A program made the translations under genes and the position numbers. From positions 1 to 64,000 of the forward strand of contig NZ_JADWYU010000140.1 of the NCBI RefSeq assembly GCF_016786325.1: DNA of 64,000 nucleotides, given 5' to 3'. The DNA comes from Frankia nepalensis. Lineage in GTDB: Bacteria > Actinomycetota > Actinomycetes > Frankiales > Frankiaceae. Shown here one piece after another: positions 57,773-64,000 of this stretch (positions are counted from its first letter, which is position 1; every line of letters begins with the position of its first letter). Under the pieces are notes generated by a model. It was not told the DNA's origin, made no database searches, and was given only the letters and a program-made list of their open reading frames with translations.

Positions 57773-59116
57773 TCAGCGCGGGCAGCGCAGGTCGGGAGTC
57801 CCGAGACCCATGATCAGGTCGCAGTACGCGGCCCGGGTGACCTGCCAGCCCGCCGGGGTGAGTACCGCCTCGCCGAAGGCGTCCGTGGGGTTGCGCGCCG
57901 CCAGCAAGGCCCGCGGAGACACAGTCGGGTCGGTGAACGAGACCCACAGCCCCGCCGAGACGGTGCCCGGAGCGACGACGAGCATCTGGTCAACCCGCAC
58001 CGACAGGGTGGCCGCGAACCGGGGATACCGGGCCGCCACCTTGTCCCGTAGCGACGCCAGCGCCGGGCCGTCCTGCACCGCGGCGGCGAACTGGTCGTCG
58101 GGGACACCGGCGGCGAAGGCGTCGTGGAACGCGGCGCGGACCGCGTCCGCCGTCGTCTCGTCCGGTGGCGCCGGCGGCGCCGGCTGCCCGACGAGTTCGA
58201 TGCCCTCCGCGACGCGGGCGATGACCGCCGGGTCGACCGGGCTTGGGCCCGCGGCCTCGACCGTGACCAGGGTGCCGTCCGGCGCCGTCCACAGCAGGGC
58301 GGCACGGTAGCGATGATCAGCTGGCGTCGGGCGCCGGGCAGGGTCGGAGGCGGTGTTGGAGTCGGCGCGGGCCAGGACCGCGGGCCTGCTGGCGACGATC
58401 GTCTCGGCCACATCGACCGTCCCGACCTGGTCGAGGGGATAGTGGTTGTCGCTGCTCAGCTGGGCGGCGGCGTTCGGCGGAGCGTAGGGATCCCAGGTGA
58501 CGGTCACCCAGATCAACGCTGGCGAGGCCAGGCCGGCGGCCGGCGTCACCAGCGCTGTGGAGCCGGACCTGGCCAACGTGGCTGGGTCGGTGGCGCCAGG
58601 CAGCGCGAACTGGCTGATGTAGCTGAACGGGCCGAAGAAGCCGGCCGCCTGCGTCAGCAGGGGGAAGTCGTCGCCGAGGCCGTCGATGGCGAAGGCCAGA
58701 TTGTTGGGCGCATTCGAACCAGCGGAGGCGTAGACCCGGGCCGCCAGGTCGCCGCGGTGGGTCATGCCGGCGGGCAGCCAGCCGACGGTGAAGCCGCCGT
58801 GGGCGTAGAGCGGCATGGACATCGGTGGGTCGGCCTCCGATGGGTCGGTCGCGGCGACGACGGTGGCGGAGCCATCGCCGAGCAGGCGCGTGGGAATCGC
58901 GACGCCCGCGGCGACCAGGACGACAAGACCGGCGACGCCGCCGATGAGAACCCGAGCACGGCGCCGGCGGGCTCGGGCACGGACGCCGGCGGCGAACGCG
59001 GCCGGTTCGATGAGGGCGCGGCGGCGGGCGAGCGGCCCGCGCAGAGCGCGGATACCTTCGGCCAGGTCATCGGTGGTCGGTGTGCGGTCGGTTGGCGTGC
59101 GGCCAGTGGGGGTCAC
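57773..59116 (-). CDS. Membrane-anchored protein co-transcribed with an ECF sigma factor
   Basis: GTG 59116 overlaps the sigma-factor stop (GTGA), giving 447 residues. A cytosolic head of about 55 residues ([36 protein letters not shown]) is followed by one transmembrane helix (VLIGGVAGLVVLVAAGVAIP) and an extracellular part of about 370 residues with no recognised domain. The plan (cytosolic head, one helix, outside sensor) fits an anti-sigma-like or sensor partner, but no zinc anti-sigma motif (H-x3-C-x2-C) is visible. Function is unknown. Confidence 0.8.
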   Translation of the reverse strand: MTPTGRTPTDRTPTTDDLAEGIRALRGPLARRRALIEPAAFAAGVRARARRRRARVLIGGVAGLVVLVAAGVAIPTRLLGDGSATVVAATDPSEADPPMSMPLYAHGGFTVGWLPAGMTHRGDLAARVYASAGSNAPNNLAFAIDGLGDDFPLLTQAAGFFGPFSYISQFALPGATDPATLARSGSTALVTPAAGLASPALIWVTVTWDPYAPPNAAAQLSSDNHYPLDQVGTVDVAETIVASRPAVLARADSNTASDPARRPTPADHRYRAALLWTAPDGTLVTVEAAGPSPVDPAVIARVAEGIELVGQPAPPAPPDETTADAVRAAFHDAFAAGVPDDQFAAAVQDGPALASLRDKVAARYPRFAATLSVRVDQMLVVAPGTVSAGLWVSFTDPTVSPRALLAARNPTDAFGEAVLTPAGWQVTRAAYCDLIMGLGTPDLRCPR

Positions 59117-59772
59117 TGTGCCTCCCCTCGAGCGCGGCGGGCCGGCGCGGGACGGGTCGTTGAGTCGAGCTCCTTGGTGACGGTGTCCGCGGGCTCGTTG
59201 GTCAGGACGTCGGCCAGTGGACCGACGGGGGGTGTGGGTGCGCGGCTCGATGGGGCGAAGCCGCGCAACGGGTGGCTGTCGCGCAGCTTCGCCAGCCCTC
59301 GGGAGGCCTGGGAGCGGACCGTGCCGACGGTGCAGCCGAGGACGGCGGCGACGTCGGCCTCGGGCAGGTCGTCGAAATAGCGCAGTACCAGCACCGCCCG
59401 CTGCCGGGGCGGCAGGGCGCGCAGCGCCCGGATGAGCGCCTCGTGCGCGGCGAGCCGGTCGGCCGGGTCGCCGGCGCCGGGGTCGGCCGGGTCGGCGGTC
59501 CACTCCCCGTCAACGAACAGCGGTACCTCGCCCACCCGCGCCCGCAGCGTGCGCCAGCGGGAGGTGGCCGCGTTGACCAGGGCGCGGCGGACATAGGCCT
59601 CCGGCTTCGGGTCGTTCATCCGGCCCCAGTGCCGGTAGGTGCGCTCGAACGCGCCCTGCAGCAGGTCCTCGCCCGCCGCCCAGTCCCCGCCGACGAGCAA
59701 CACGGCGCTCAGCAGCAGTCGATCCGCGCAGTCGGCGACAAAGCGTTCAAAGCTGGCATCGTCGGCGGGCAC
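59113..59772 (-). CDS. ECF-type sigma factor (SigE/SigM actinobacterial family)
   Basis: GTG 59772 has GGGAG seven bases upstream, which favours it over GTG 59796, giving 219 residues. Region 2 is FERFVADCADRLLLSAVLLVGGDWAAGEDLLQGAFERTYRHW, and region 4 is ALRALPPRQRAVLVLRYFDDLPEADVAAVLGCTVGTVRSQASRGLAKLRD with the helix-turn-helix. A 30-residue acidic linker joins them. This is the actinobacterial SigE-type ECF branch (SACE-like). The tail of about 45 residues is Pro/Thr-rich. It is expected to be controlled through its overlapping partner gene. Confidence 0.92.
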   Translation of the reverse strand: MPADDASFERFVADCADRLLLSAVLLVGGDWAAGEDLLQGAFERTYRHWGRMNDPKPEAYVRRALVNAATSRWRTLRARVGEVPLFVDGEWTADPADPGAGDPADRLAAHEALIRALRALPPRQRAVLVLRYFDDLPEADVAAVLGCTVGTVRSQASRGLAKLRDSHPLRGFAPSSRAPTPPVGPLADVLTNEPADTVTKELDSTTRPAPARRARGEAQ

Positions 59773-60248
59773 GCCTCGTCTCCCTGAAAAAACCACCGTT
59801 GCCCTGTCCCGTACGCATTCGCCCCGTCCCGCGATGCCTCGCGAACCGGACTTGTCGGCGCTCGCGCACTCGAAGGAGGATCGTCCTCAATGTGCGCCCG
59901 AGGGCTCAAGTGGCCCAGCGGGCAGTGGCTGCGTGGTCCGTACACCGGCCGCGACACATGCCGGGAGTGTTGTCAAACAGGTCGAGATCAGCGCCGCCCA
60001 TGGGTGACTGTACGAGTCGACAGTGTCTGGTGCGTCACCACCGGGTACGATCGACACGTGCATCCCGACCTGCCCAACCTGGGGGCAATGGATGGCGGTT
60101 GATCTGGTAGATGGTCGCGCTCCGGCGAGTGAGGTCCACGTCGAACCGCTGAAACTGTCGGGCGGCGGCCTTACTCTGAGGGCGCGCGACGGCAGGGCGG
60201 ATCCGATTGCGGCGGTCTGCGCCGCACGACGAGAGGAGGCAATCGACG
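59773..60248. other. Spacer upstream of the sigma-factor gene
   Basis: No credible gene. The run TTTTTT on the minus strand near 59785-59795 lies in the sigma gene leader. ACCGTTGCCC and CCCGTACGCATTC near 59795-59823 could be promoter parts but no assignment is made. The right half precedes the small gene at 60249. Confidence 0.35.
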
Positions 60249-60458
60249 ATGACGGCTCCGCCTACGCCCGATGTCGACCTGTACATCGCAACCGAGGAGG
60301 ACTTCCAGGCGGCGAAGGCGAACGCGCTCCGGCGGGCCGGTTGCACGCTGGAGGAGCTTCGTGAGCAGGCGCGTACGGGAGAGTTCCGGTCGTCCAGGGC
60401 CTACATCGCGTGGGTCTTCCTCAGGTGCCTCGAGGAACGAGCTCGCGCTGACGCGTGA
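60249..60458 (+). CDS. Small orphan protein, first of an overlapping pair
   Basis: ATG 60249 has AGGAGG nine bases upstream, fixing 69 residues: MTAPPTPDVDLYIATEEDF then helical QAAKANALRRAGCTLEELREQARTGEFRSSRAYIAWVFLRCLEERARADA. No domain is recognised. The small size, the helix-rich acidic/basic plan, and the overlap with the following larger gene resemble a two-gene module (toxin-antitoxin-like or regulator-effector), but no family signature supports this. Confidence 0.65.
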   Translation: MTAPPTPDVDLYIATEEDFQAAKANALRRAGCTLEELREQARTGEFRSSRAYIAWVFLRCLEERARADA

Positions 60459-60480
60459 GGCGGTCCGCTTCGCCGCCGAG

Positions 60481-61110
60481 ATGTCCGATCTTCTGAATGG
60501 CACGATCTGCGCTGGTGTCAGGCTCGGGGTCGCGACGTTGCGCGACAACCAGCGTGTGGCTGTCGGCTACGGGGTCAACGCCCGTGACTGGGACGTGCCC
60601 GCCGGCATTCCGATCACGCGGGGCAGGGCTGTCCGTTGTTACCTGGGGCTGTCCTACCAGCTCGTCCCCGACGACGCGCACCGCTACCTGATGGTCGAAA
60701 GCTCGATGCTCGGGATCTTTCTTGGTCCCGACCTGGATGAGTGCCTGTTCCACTACGACTACGAGCGGAACAAGCCTGACGGTTATCCGGAGGCGCACTT
60801 GCAGGTCGAGGCGGCCTCCGACAGCTGGCGGAAGCTTCTCTCATCTGCGTCTGGGGCCAAGGATGAGCTGGCCAAGCTGCATCTGCCGGTCGGCGGACGT
60901 CGCTTCCGCCCCACCGTCGAGGACATCGTCGAGTTCCTGATCGTCGAGAACCTGGCCGACGCCCACCCCGGCTGGCACGGTCGGGTGGAGGCATCACGGA
61001 ACTCGTTCCAAGCTCTCCAGCTCCGCGCCGCCATCCGGCGCAACCAGCCCGTCGCATGCGGCATCCTGCGCGAACTGGGATACAAGCTCCAGGAGCCGTC
61101 ACCAAACTGA
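60481..61110 (+). CDS. Orphan protein overlapping the small gene
   Basis: The ATG 60481 (MSDLLNGTICAGVRLGVATLRDNQRVAVGYGVNARDWDVPAG) gives 209 residues, but it lacks a ribosome binding site; CTG 60448 has GAGGAA ten bases upstream and would overlap the small gene by 11 bases. The body (DAHRYLMVESSMLGIFLGPDLDECLFHYDYERNKPDGYPEAHLQVEA) is a mixed alpha/beta protein with no recognised family and no membrane segment. Composition is typical of the window. Confidence 0.7.
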   Translation: MSDLLNGTICAGVRLGVATLRDNQRVAVGYGVNARDWDVPAGIPITRGRAVRCYLGLSYQLVPDDAHRYLMVESSMLGIFLGPDLDECLFHYDYERNKPDGYPEAHLQVEAASDSWRKLLSSASGAKDELAKLHLPVGGRRFRPTVEDIVEFLIVENLADAHPGWHGRVEASRNSFQALQLRAAIRRNQPVACGILRELGYKLQEPSPN

Positions 61111-61262
61111 CCGCTCCGCCGCAAACCTCACCGGTCGCATGGCAGGCCGTGAGGGCGATTGTCGGCGACGCGGCGGACGCGAGAGCACGCCGGTACGGAA
61201 CTACTCGTCCTTCCGCCTCCTGAGCTGTCGGTCCACAATCGGACCTGGAAAGGGGGATGGGT

Positions 61263-62264
61263 GTGAACAGGCGTTTGTCCGCCAGCGGGTGCATGTTCGG
61301 GTTGGCCTACGGCGACGCGCTGGGGCGGCCGACGGAGTTCAAGCGCTACGAGGAGATCGTGGCCGTCTACGGCCCGGGCGGTCCCCGTGAGCTGACGGGC
61401 GACCCCGCGCTGGTCACTGACGACACCCAGATGACCCTGAGCGTGGCCGGCGCCCTGCTGGACACCGGCCTGCCGGTCACCGCGGACCGACTGGAGCCGC
61501 ATCTGCGCCAGCGGTTCCTGGACTGGGCGATGAGCCCCGACAACAACCGGGCCCCGGGCATGACCTGCCTGCGCTCCATCGGTCGGCTCGCCGAGGGTCT
61601 GCCCTGGGCCGAGGCGACCGACCATGGGTCGAAGGGCTGCGGCGCGAACATGAGGGTTGCGCCGGTGGGCCTGCTGCCGGGCCTGAACGACGAGGTGCGC
61701 GCCGCCGTCGCCCAGTTCCAGTCGGCCCTCACGCACGGCCATCCCACGGCGCTGGCCGCCAGCGAGCTGACCGCGTTCGCCGTGCACTGGCTGCGCGCCG
61801 GACTGCTCCCCGCGGATCTTCCGGCGGCCCTGCGCGAGCGTTGCGGGACCCAGCGCGCCGTCTACCACGGCGACTGGCTCGGCGACCTCTGGCAGGGCCC
61901 GGCGATCGCGGGTCCCGAGGAGTTCATCGCCCGGGGCTGGGACGAGTGCCTCGCCGTGCTCGACCGGCTGGACGCGGCGCTGCGGCGCCCGGATGCGGGC
62001 GGCGATCCATGTCTGGCCACGGGCGAAGGCTGGATCGCGGAGGAGGCACTCGCCACTGCCGCGCTCTGTTTCCTCCTGCATGCCGACGACCCGGTGGCCG
62101 CGCTGGGCCGGGCCGCGGCGACCTCCGGTGACTCTGACTCGATCGCGTGCCTGGCCGGCGCCTTCGCCGGCGCCGCCCACGGCCTGGACGCCTGGCCACC
62201 TTCGTGGGCCGAACGCATCGAGTACCGTTCCGACCTCGCCCGCGTGGCCAGCGCCTGGGACTGA
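61263..62264 (+). CDS. ADP-ribosylglycohydrolase family protein
   Basis: GTG 61263 is better spaced from the G-rich ribosome binding site than ATG 61257 and gives 333 residues. The DraG fold signatures are LAYGDALGRPTEF, LVTDDTQMTLSVAGALL (metal-binding DDT), GSKGCGANMRVAPVG and AATSGDSDSIACLAGAFAGAAHG (metal-binding D-x-D-S). Family members remove ADP-ribose from Arg or other targets. The nitrogenase-regulating DraG is one member, but no nif gene is near, so the target is unknown. It sits between orphan genes in an accessory stretch. Confidence 0.92.
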   Translation: MNRRLSASGCMFGLAYGDALGRPTEFKRYEEIVAVYGPGGPRELTGDPALVTDDTQMTLSVAGALLDTGLPVTADRLEPHLRQRFLDWAMSPDNNRAPGMTCLRSIGRLAEGLPWAEATDHGSKGCGANMRVAPVGLLPGLNDEVRAAVAQFQSALTHGHPTALAASELTAFAVHWLRAGLLPADLPAALRERCGTQRAVYHGDWLGDLWQGPAIAGPEEFIARGWDECLAVLDRLDAALRRPDAGGDPCLATGEGWIAEEALATAALCFLLHADDPVAALGRAAATSGDSDSIACLAGAFAGAAHGLDAWPPSWAERIEYRSDLARVASAWD

Positions 62265-62294
62265 CAGCTCTCAGCGGTTGGTCTAGGTCTTTCG

Positions 62295-62630
62295 ATGGGG
62301 GCGGATGTGGCTCTGAGTGGCGGCTGGTCGGTTCTCGACGAGGTCACGACCCTCTGGGCGGAACATCGTGGGCTGACGTTCCCAGACAGCCTGCGGTGGT
62401 TGGAGGCGCCGAACGGCGATGCTGTCCCGTTGCTGGACACCTTCATGGCCGGTTGTGTCGCGACCTACATCGCCAACCGCGGCGCTCTTGATGCGGAACA
62501 ACGGGGGATCCTTCGGGACTGCGCCCATGACCTGAGGTCGCTCCGCCGGCGTCCGCGAGGCGATGGGGCCAGGTATCTCGCTCGTCTACTCCGCATGGCC
62601 GACCTGATCGAGCAGGCACTCGACGCGTGA
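62295..62630 (+). CDS. Hypothetical helical protein
   Basis: About 111 residues from ATG 62295 (GTG 62307 also possible, with GGGGGCG upstream). The sequence WSVLDEVTTLWAEHRGLTFPDSLRWLEAPNGDAVPLLDTFMAGCVATYIANRGALDAEQRGILRDCAHDLRSLRRRPRGDGARYLARLLRMADLIEQALDA is soluble and helical, without a recognised domain (shown by its ends only: WSVLDE... to ...IEQALDA). It follows the ADP-ribosylglycohydrolase after 30 bases and is probably co-transcribed. Confidence 0.6.
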   Translation: MGADVALSGGWSVLDEVTTLWAEHRGLTFPDSLRWLEAPNGDAVPLLDTFMAGCVATYIANRGALDAEQRGILRDCAHDLRSLRRRPRGDGARYLARLLRMADLIEQALDA

Positions 62631-62699
62631 CCTCTCCCAATGTTGGCGGTTGCGTGACCCCGGTCCGGGGCTGTCGGACCCATCAGTGATGATGCCGGT

Positions 62700-63614
62700 A
62701 TGCCCTCCCACGCTCATGAGGCGCTCCTCGTGATGACCCGCGCGGACCCCACCCTGCCCGACTGGATACAGACCCAGCTCGGCGACCCGGTCGCGCCCTG
62801 TCATCACGCGCGCCTGTCAGACCCGACGGTCCGCCCACACATGTTCCAGGCCGACACGGTGGTGGTGCTCTCCGACGAGGCCGACGACCCGACACGCGCC
62901 ACGGTCGTCGAGGTGCAGGGCGCCGCGGAACCGGGCAAGCTGGCGACCTGGAAGCTCTACTGCGCGCAGGCGGAGGCGGAGCTCACCAAGTCCGTCCGGA
63001 GGAAGAAGCCGGTCACGGTCCGCAGCACGCTGGTCGTCTTCTTCTCCCATCCGGCCGTCGCCGCCTGGTACCGGGCCGAGATCGCGCAGGACACCTCAGC
63101 CGTGCGGCTCCACCCGCGGTTCGTCACCCCCGCCGACATCGATCTGATCGTCGACGCGGCGGTGGCCGCGACCAACCCCATGCGAGTGCTGTTCTCGGCG
63201 TTCTGCCACCGGGGCAAGGACACCGTGGCCGCGATGTTCGGCGCGCTGCTCGCCGCCCTCGCCGGCCTGGAGCGCGATCAGAAGCTCTTCTACGATGACG
63301 TGATAGCGGGCGGGTTCTCTCCGGCGACCCGGACACGATGGGAGATGTTCCTCATGACGACCGCCACTGGCCAGCGGTACCACACGGAGATCTACAACAC
63401 GATCGACCGAGAGGCCCAGGCTCGTGGTGAGGCACGTGGCGAGGCCCGCGGGAAGGCACAGTCGGTGCTGGACCTGCTTGGGGACCGGGGCATGGCGGTT
63501 CCCGACTCGATCCGCCAGACGATCCTCGCCTGCGCCGACCTCGACCAGATTCGTCGCTGGCAGCGCCGCGCGCTCACCGCGGTCACCGTGCAAGACGTCA
63601 TTTCCGGCGAATGA
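62700..63614 (+). CDS. PD-(D/E)XK nuclease-like protein (Rpn-type plan)
   Basis: ATG 62700 gives 304 residues. The N-terminal third has MFQADTVVVLSDEADD and ATVVEVQGAAEP, i.e. an Asp followed by E-x-Q, which fits the PD-(D/E)XK core with a Gln variant, then KLATWKLYCAQAEAEL. The C-terminal region has a repeat QARGEARGEARGKAQSVLDLLGDRG, as in many Rpn/PDDEXK transposase-like proteins of actinobacteria. Function is unknown; relatives are proposed recombination-promoting nucleases. Its stop overlaps the sulfatase start (ATGA). Confidence 0.7.
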   Translation: MPSHAHEALLVMTRADPTLPDWIQTQLGDPVAPCHHARLSDPTVRPHMFQADTVVVLSDEADDPTRATVVEVQGAAEPGKLATWKLYCAQAEAELTKSVRRKKPVTVRSTLVVFFSHPAVAAWYRAEIAQDTSAVRLHPRFVTPADIDLIVDAAVAATNPMRVLFSAFCHRGKDTVAAMFGALLAALAGLERDQKLFYDDVIAGGFSPATRTRWEMFLMTTATGQRYHTEIYNTIDREAQARGEARGEARGKAQSVLDLLGDRGMAVPDSIRQTILACADLDQIRRWQRRALTAVTVQDVISGE

Positions 63615-64000
63615 CCCGGCCGCCGCGGGGCGCGCCGAACGTCGTCGTGATCCTCCTCGACGATCTCGGGTTCGCGCAGTTCGGCGCCTACGGCTCGGAC
63701 ATCGCCACGCCCGCGGTCGACCGGCTTGCCGCGGGCGGGCTGCGCTACAACCGCTTCCACGTGACCGCGCTGTGCTCGCCGACCCGCGCCGCGCGGCTGA
63801 CCGGGCGCAACCACCACGGGGTCGGCATGGGCTTCCTCGCCGACCTGCCGACCACCGACCCGGGCTACACCGCCCGCATCCCGCGCTCCGCGGCCACGCT
63901 GCCCCGGCTGTTGCGTGACGCCGGCTACAACACGATGGCGGTCGGCAAGTGGCACCTCGTCCCGGCCGGCGAGCGCAGCTCCGCCGGCCCGTTCGACCGC
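63611..64000 (+). CDS. Sulfatase / alkaline-phosphatase superfamily protein, 3' part cut by the window
   Basis: The gene begins at ATG 63611, overlapping the previous stop (ATGA), and runs off the right edge after 130 residues. It shows PNVVVILLDDLGFAQFGAYGSDIATPAVDRLAAGG (metal-binding DD), the sulfatase signature LCSPTRAARLTGRN in which the Cys would be converted to formylglycine, and AVGKWHL. It is an arylsulfatase-type enzyme; the substrate cannot be read. No signal peptide is visible, so it may be cytosolic. A formylglycine-generating enzyme is not in the window. Confidence 0.9.
   Translation, partial: MTRPPRGAPNVVVILLDDLGFAQFGAYGSDIATPAVDRLAAGGLRYNRFHVTALCSPTRAARLTGRNHHGVGMGFLADLPTTDPGYTARIPRSAATLPRLLRDAGYNTMAVGKWHLVPAGERSSAGPFDR

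Noticed and set aside
61263-62264. Nitrogenase-regulating DraG
   Set aside because: The family is right, but no nif or draT gene is in the window, so the specific role cannot be claimed.

Overview
The window is 64 kb of very GC-rich (roughly 70 percent or more by eye) actinobacterial chromosome. Most genes have GTG or ATG starts, purine-rich ribosome binding sites and 4-base ATGA or GTGA overlaps. A mycothiol S-conjugate amidase (Mca), a GTP-dependent PEP carboxykinase and the block mfd / SurA-like / mazG / eno / ftsB-like / DUF501 / ppx point to the Actinomycetota. Gene content and style fit a Frankiaceae-like or Streptomyces-like soil actinomycete; the genus is an inference and was not tested.

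Layout. (1) 1-13.3 kb: an exopolysaccharide or surface-glycan region. It holds an O-antigen ligase/polymerase-type membrane protein, two paralogous secreted GH26-like glycoside hydrolases at the two sides, a PIG-L deacetylase, a GT4 glycosyltransferase and a tight minus-strand operon (CDP-glucose pyrophosphorylase RfbF, DUF4910 peptidase-like protein, an in-frame IspD-like cytidylyltransferase plus PhyH dioxygenase, and an SDR-fold protein that lacks the catalytic Tyr and Lys). A MerR regulator closes the region. (2) 13.9-28.9 kb: conserved housekeeping block on the plus strand: mfd, SurA-like lipoprotein, mazG, sppA, eno, ftsB/divIC-like, DUF501, ppx/gppA, family 5 uracil-DNA glycosylase and type II NADH dehydrogenase. 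(3) 29.2 kb: an unusual class I tRNA with anticodon UAA, then a gene-poor stretch. (4) 30-44 kb: mixed genes: Bax-inhibitor-1-like membrane protein, F420/PPOX enzyme, DUF4287, an MBOAT/SGNH acyltransferase pair, a trypsin-like protease, a PadR regulator with a divergent DUF3291-like gene, a MoxR ATPase/VWA pair and greA. (5) 44.7-57.7 kb: mca, small membrane protein, leuS, arfB-like release factor, pckG, hemolysin III, DUF255 thioredoxin-like protein, phoH (PIN-PhoH) and msrA. (6) 57.7-64 kb: an ECF sigma factor with a co-transcribed membrane-anchored protein, then a small accessory stretch (two overlapping orphan genes, an ADP-ribosylglycohydrolase, an orphan, a PD-(D/E)XK-like protein) and the 5' part of a sulfatase cut by the window edge.

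How the genes may work together. The first 13 kb plausibly make, modify, trim and export one extracellular polysaccharide. RfbF supplies CDP-glucose, but the usual CDP-glucose 4,6-dehydratase is missing; an altered IspD-like/PhyH/SDR-like set sits in its place, which is the strongest candidate here for an undescribed pathway. A shared motif CTTACGTRAGG in front of the MerR gene and of the ligase/hydrolase pair suggests local control. The housekeeping genes are conventional.

Non-coding structure is rich: a palindromic 45-bp element repeated inside the MBOAT gene, inverted and tandem repeats at 222-445, a 33-bp tandem array upstream of the VWA gene, dyads in front of padR and of a small membrane gene, an 11-bp-phased TGTGA array upstream of phoH, and many perfect hairpins behind genes. 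No CRISPR array, rRNA, IS transposase or prophage was seen.
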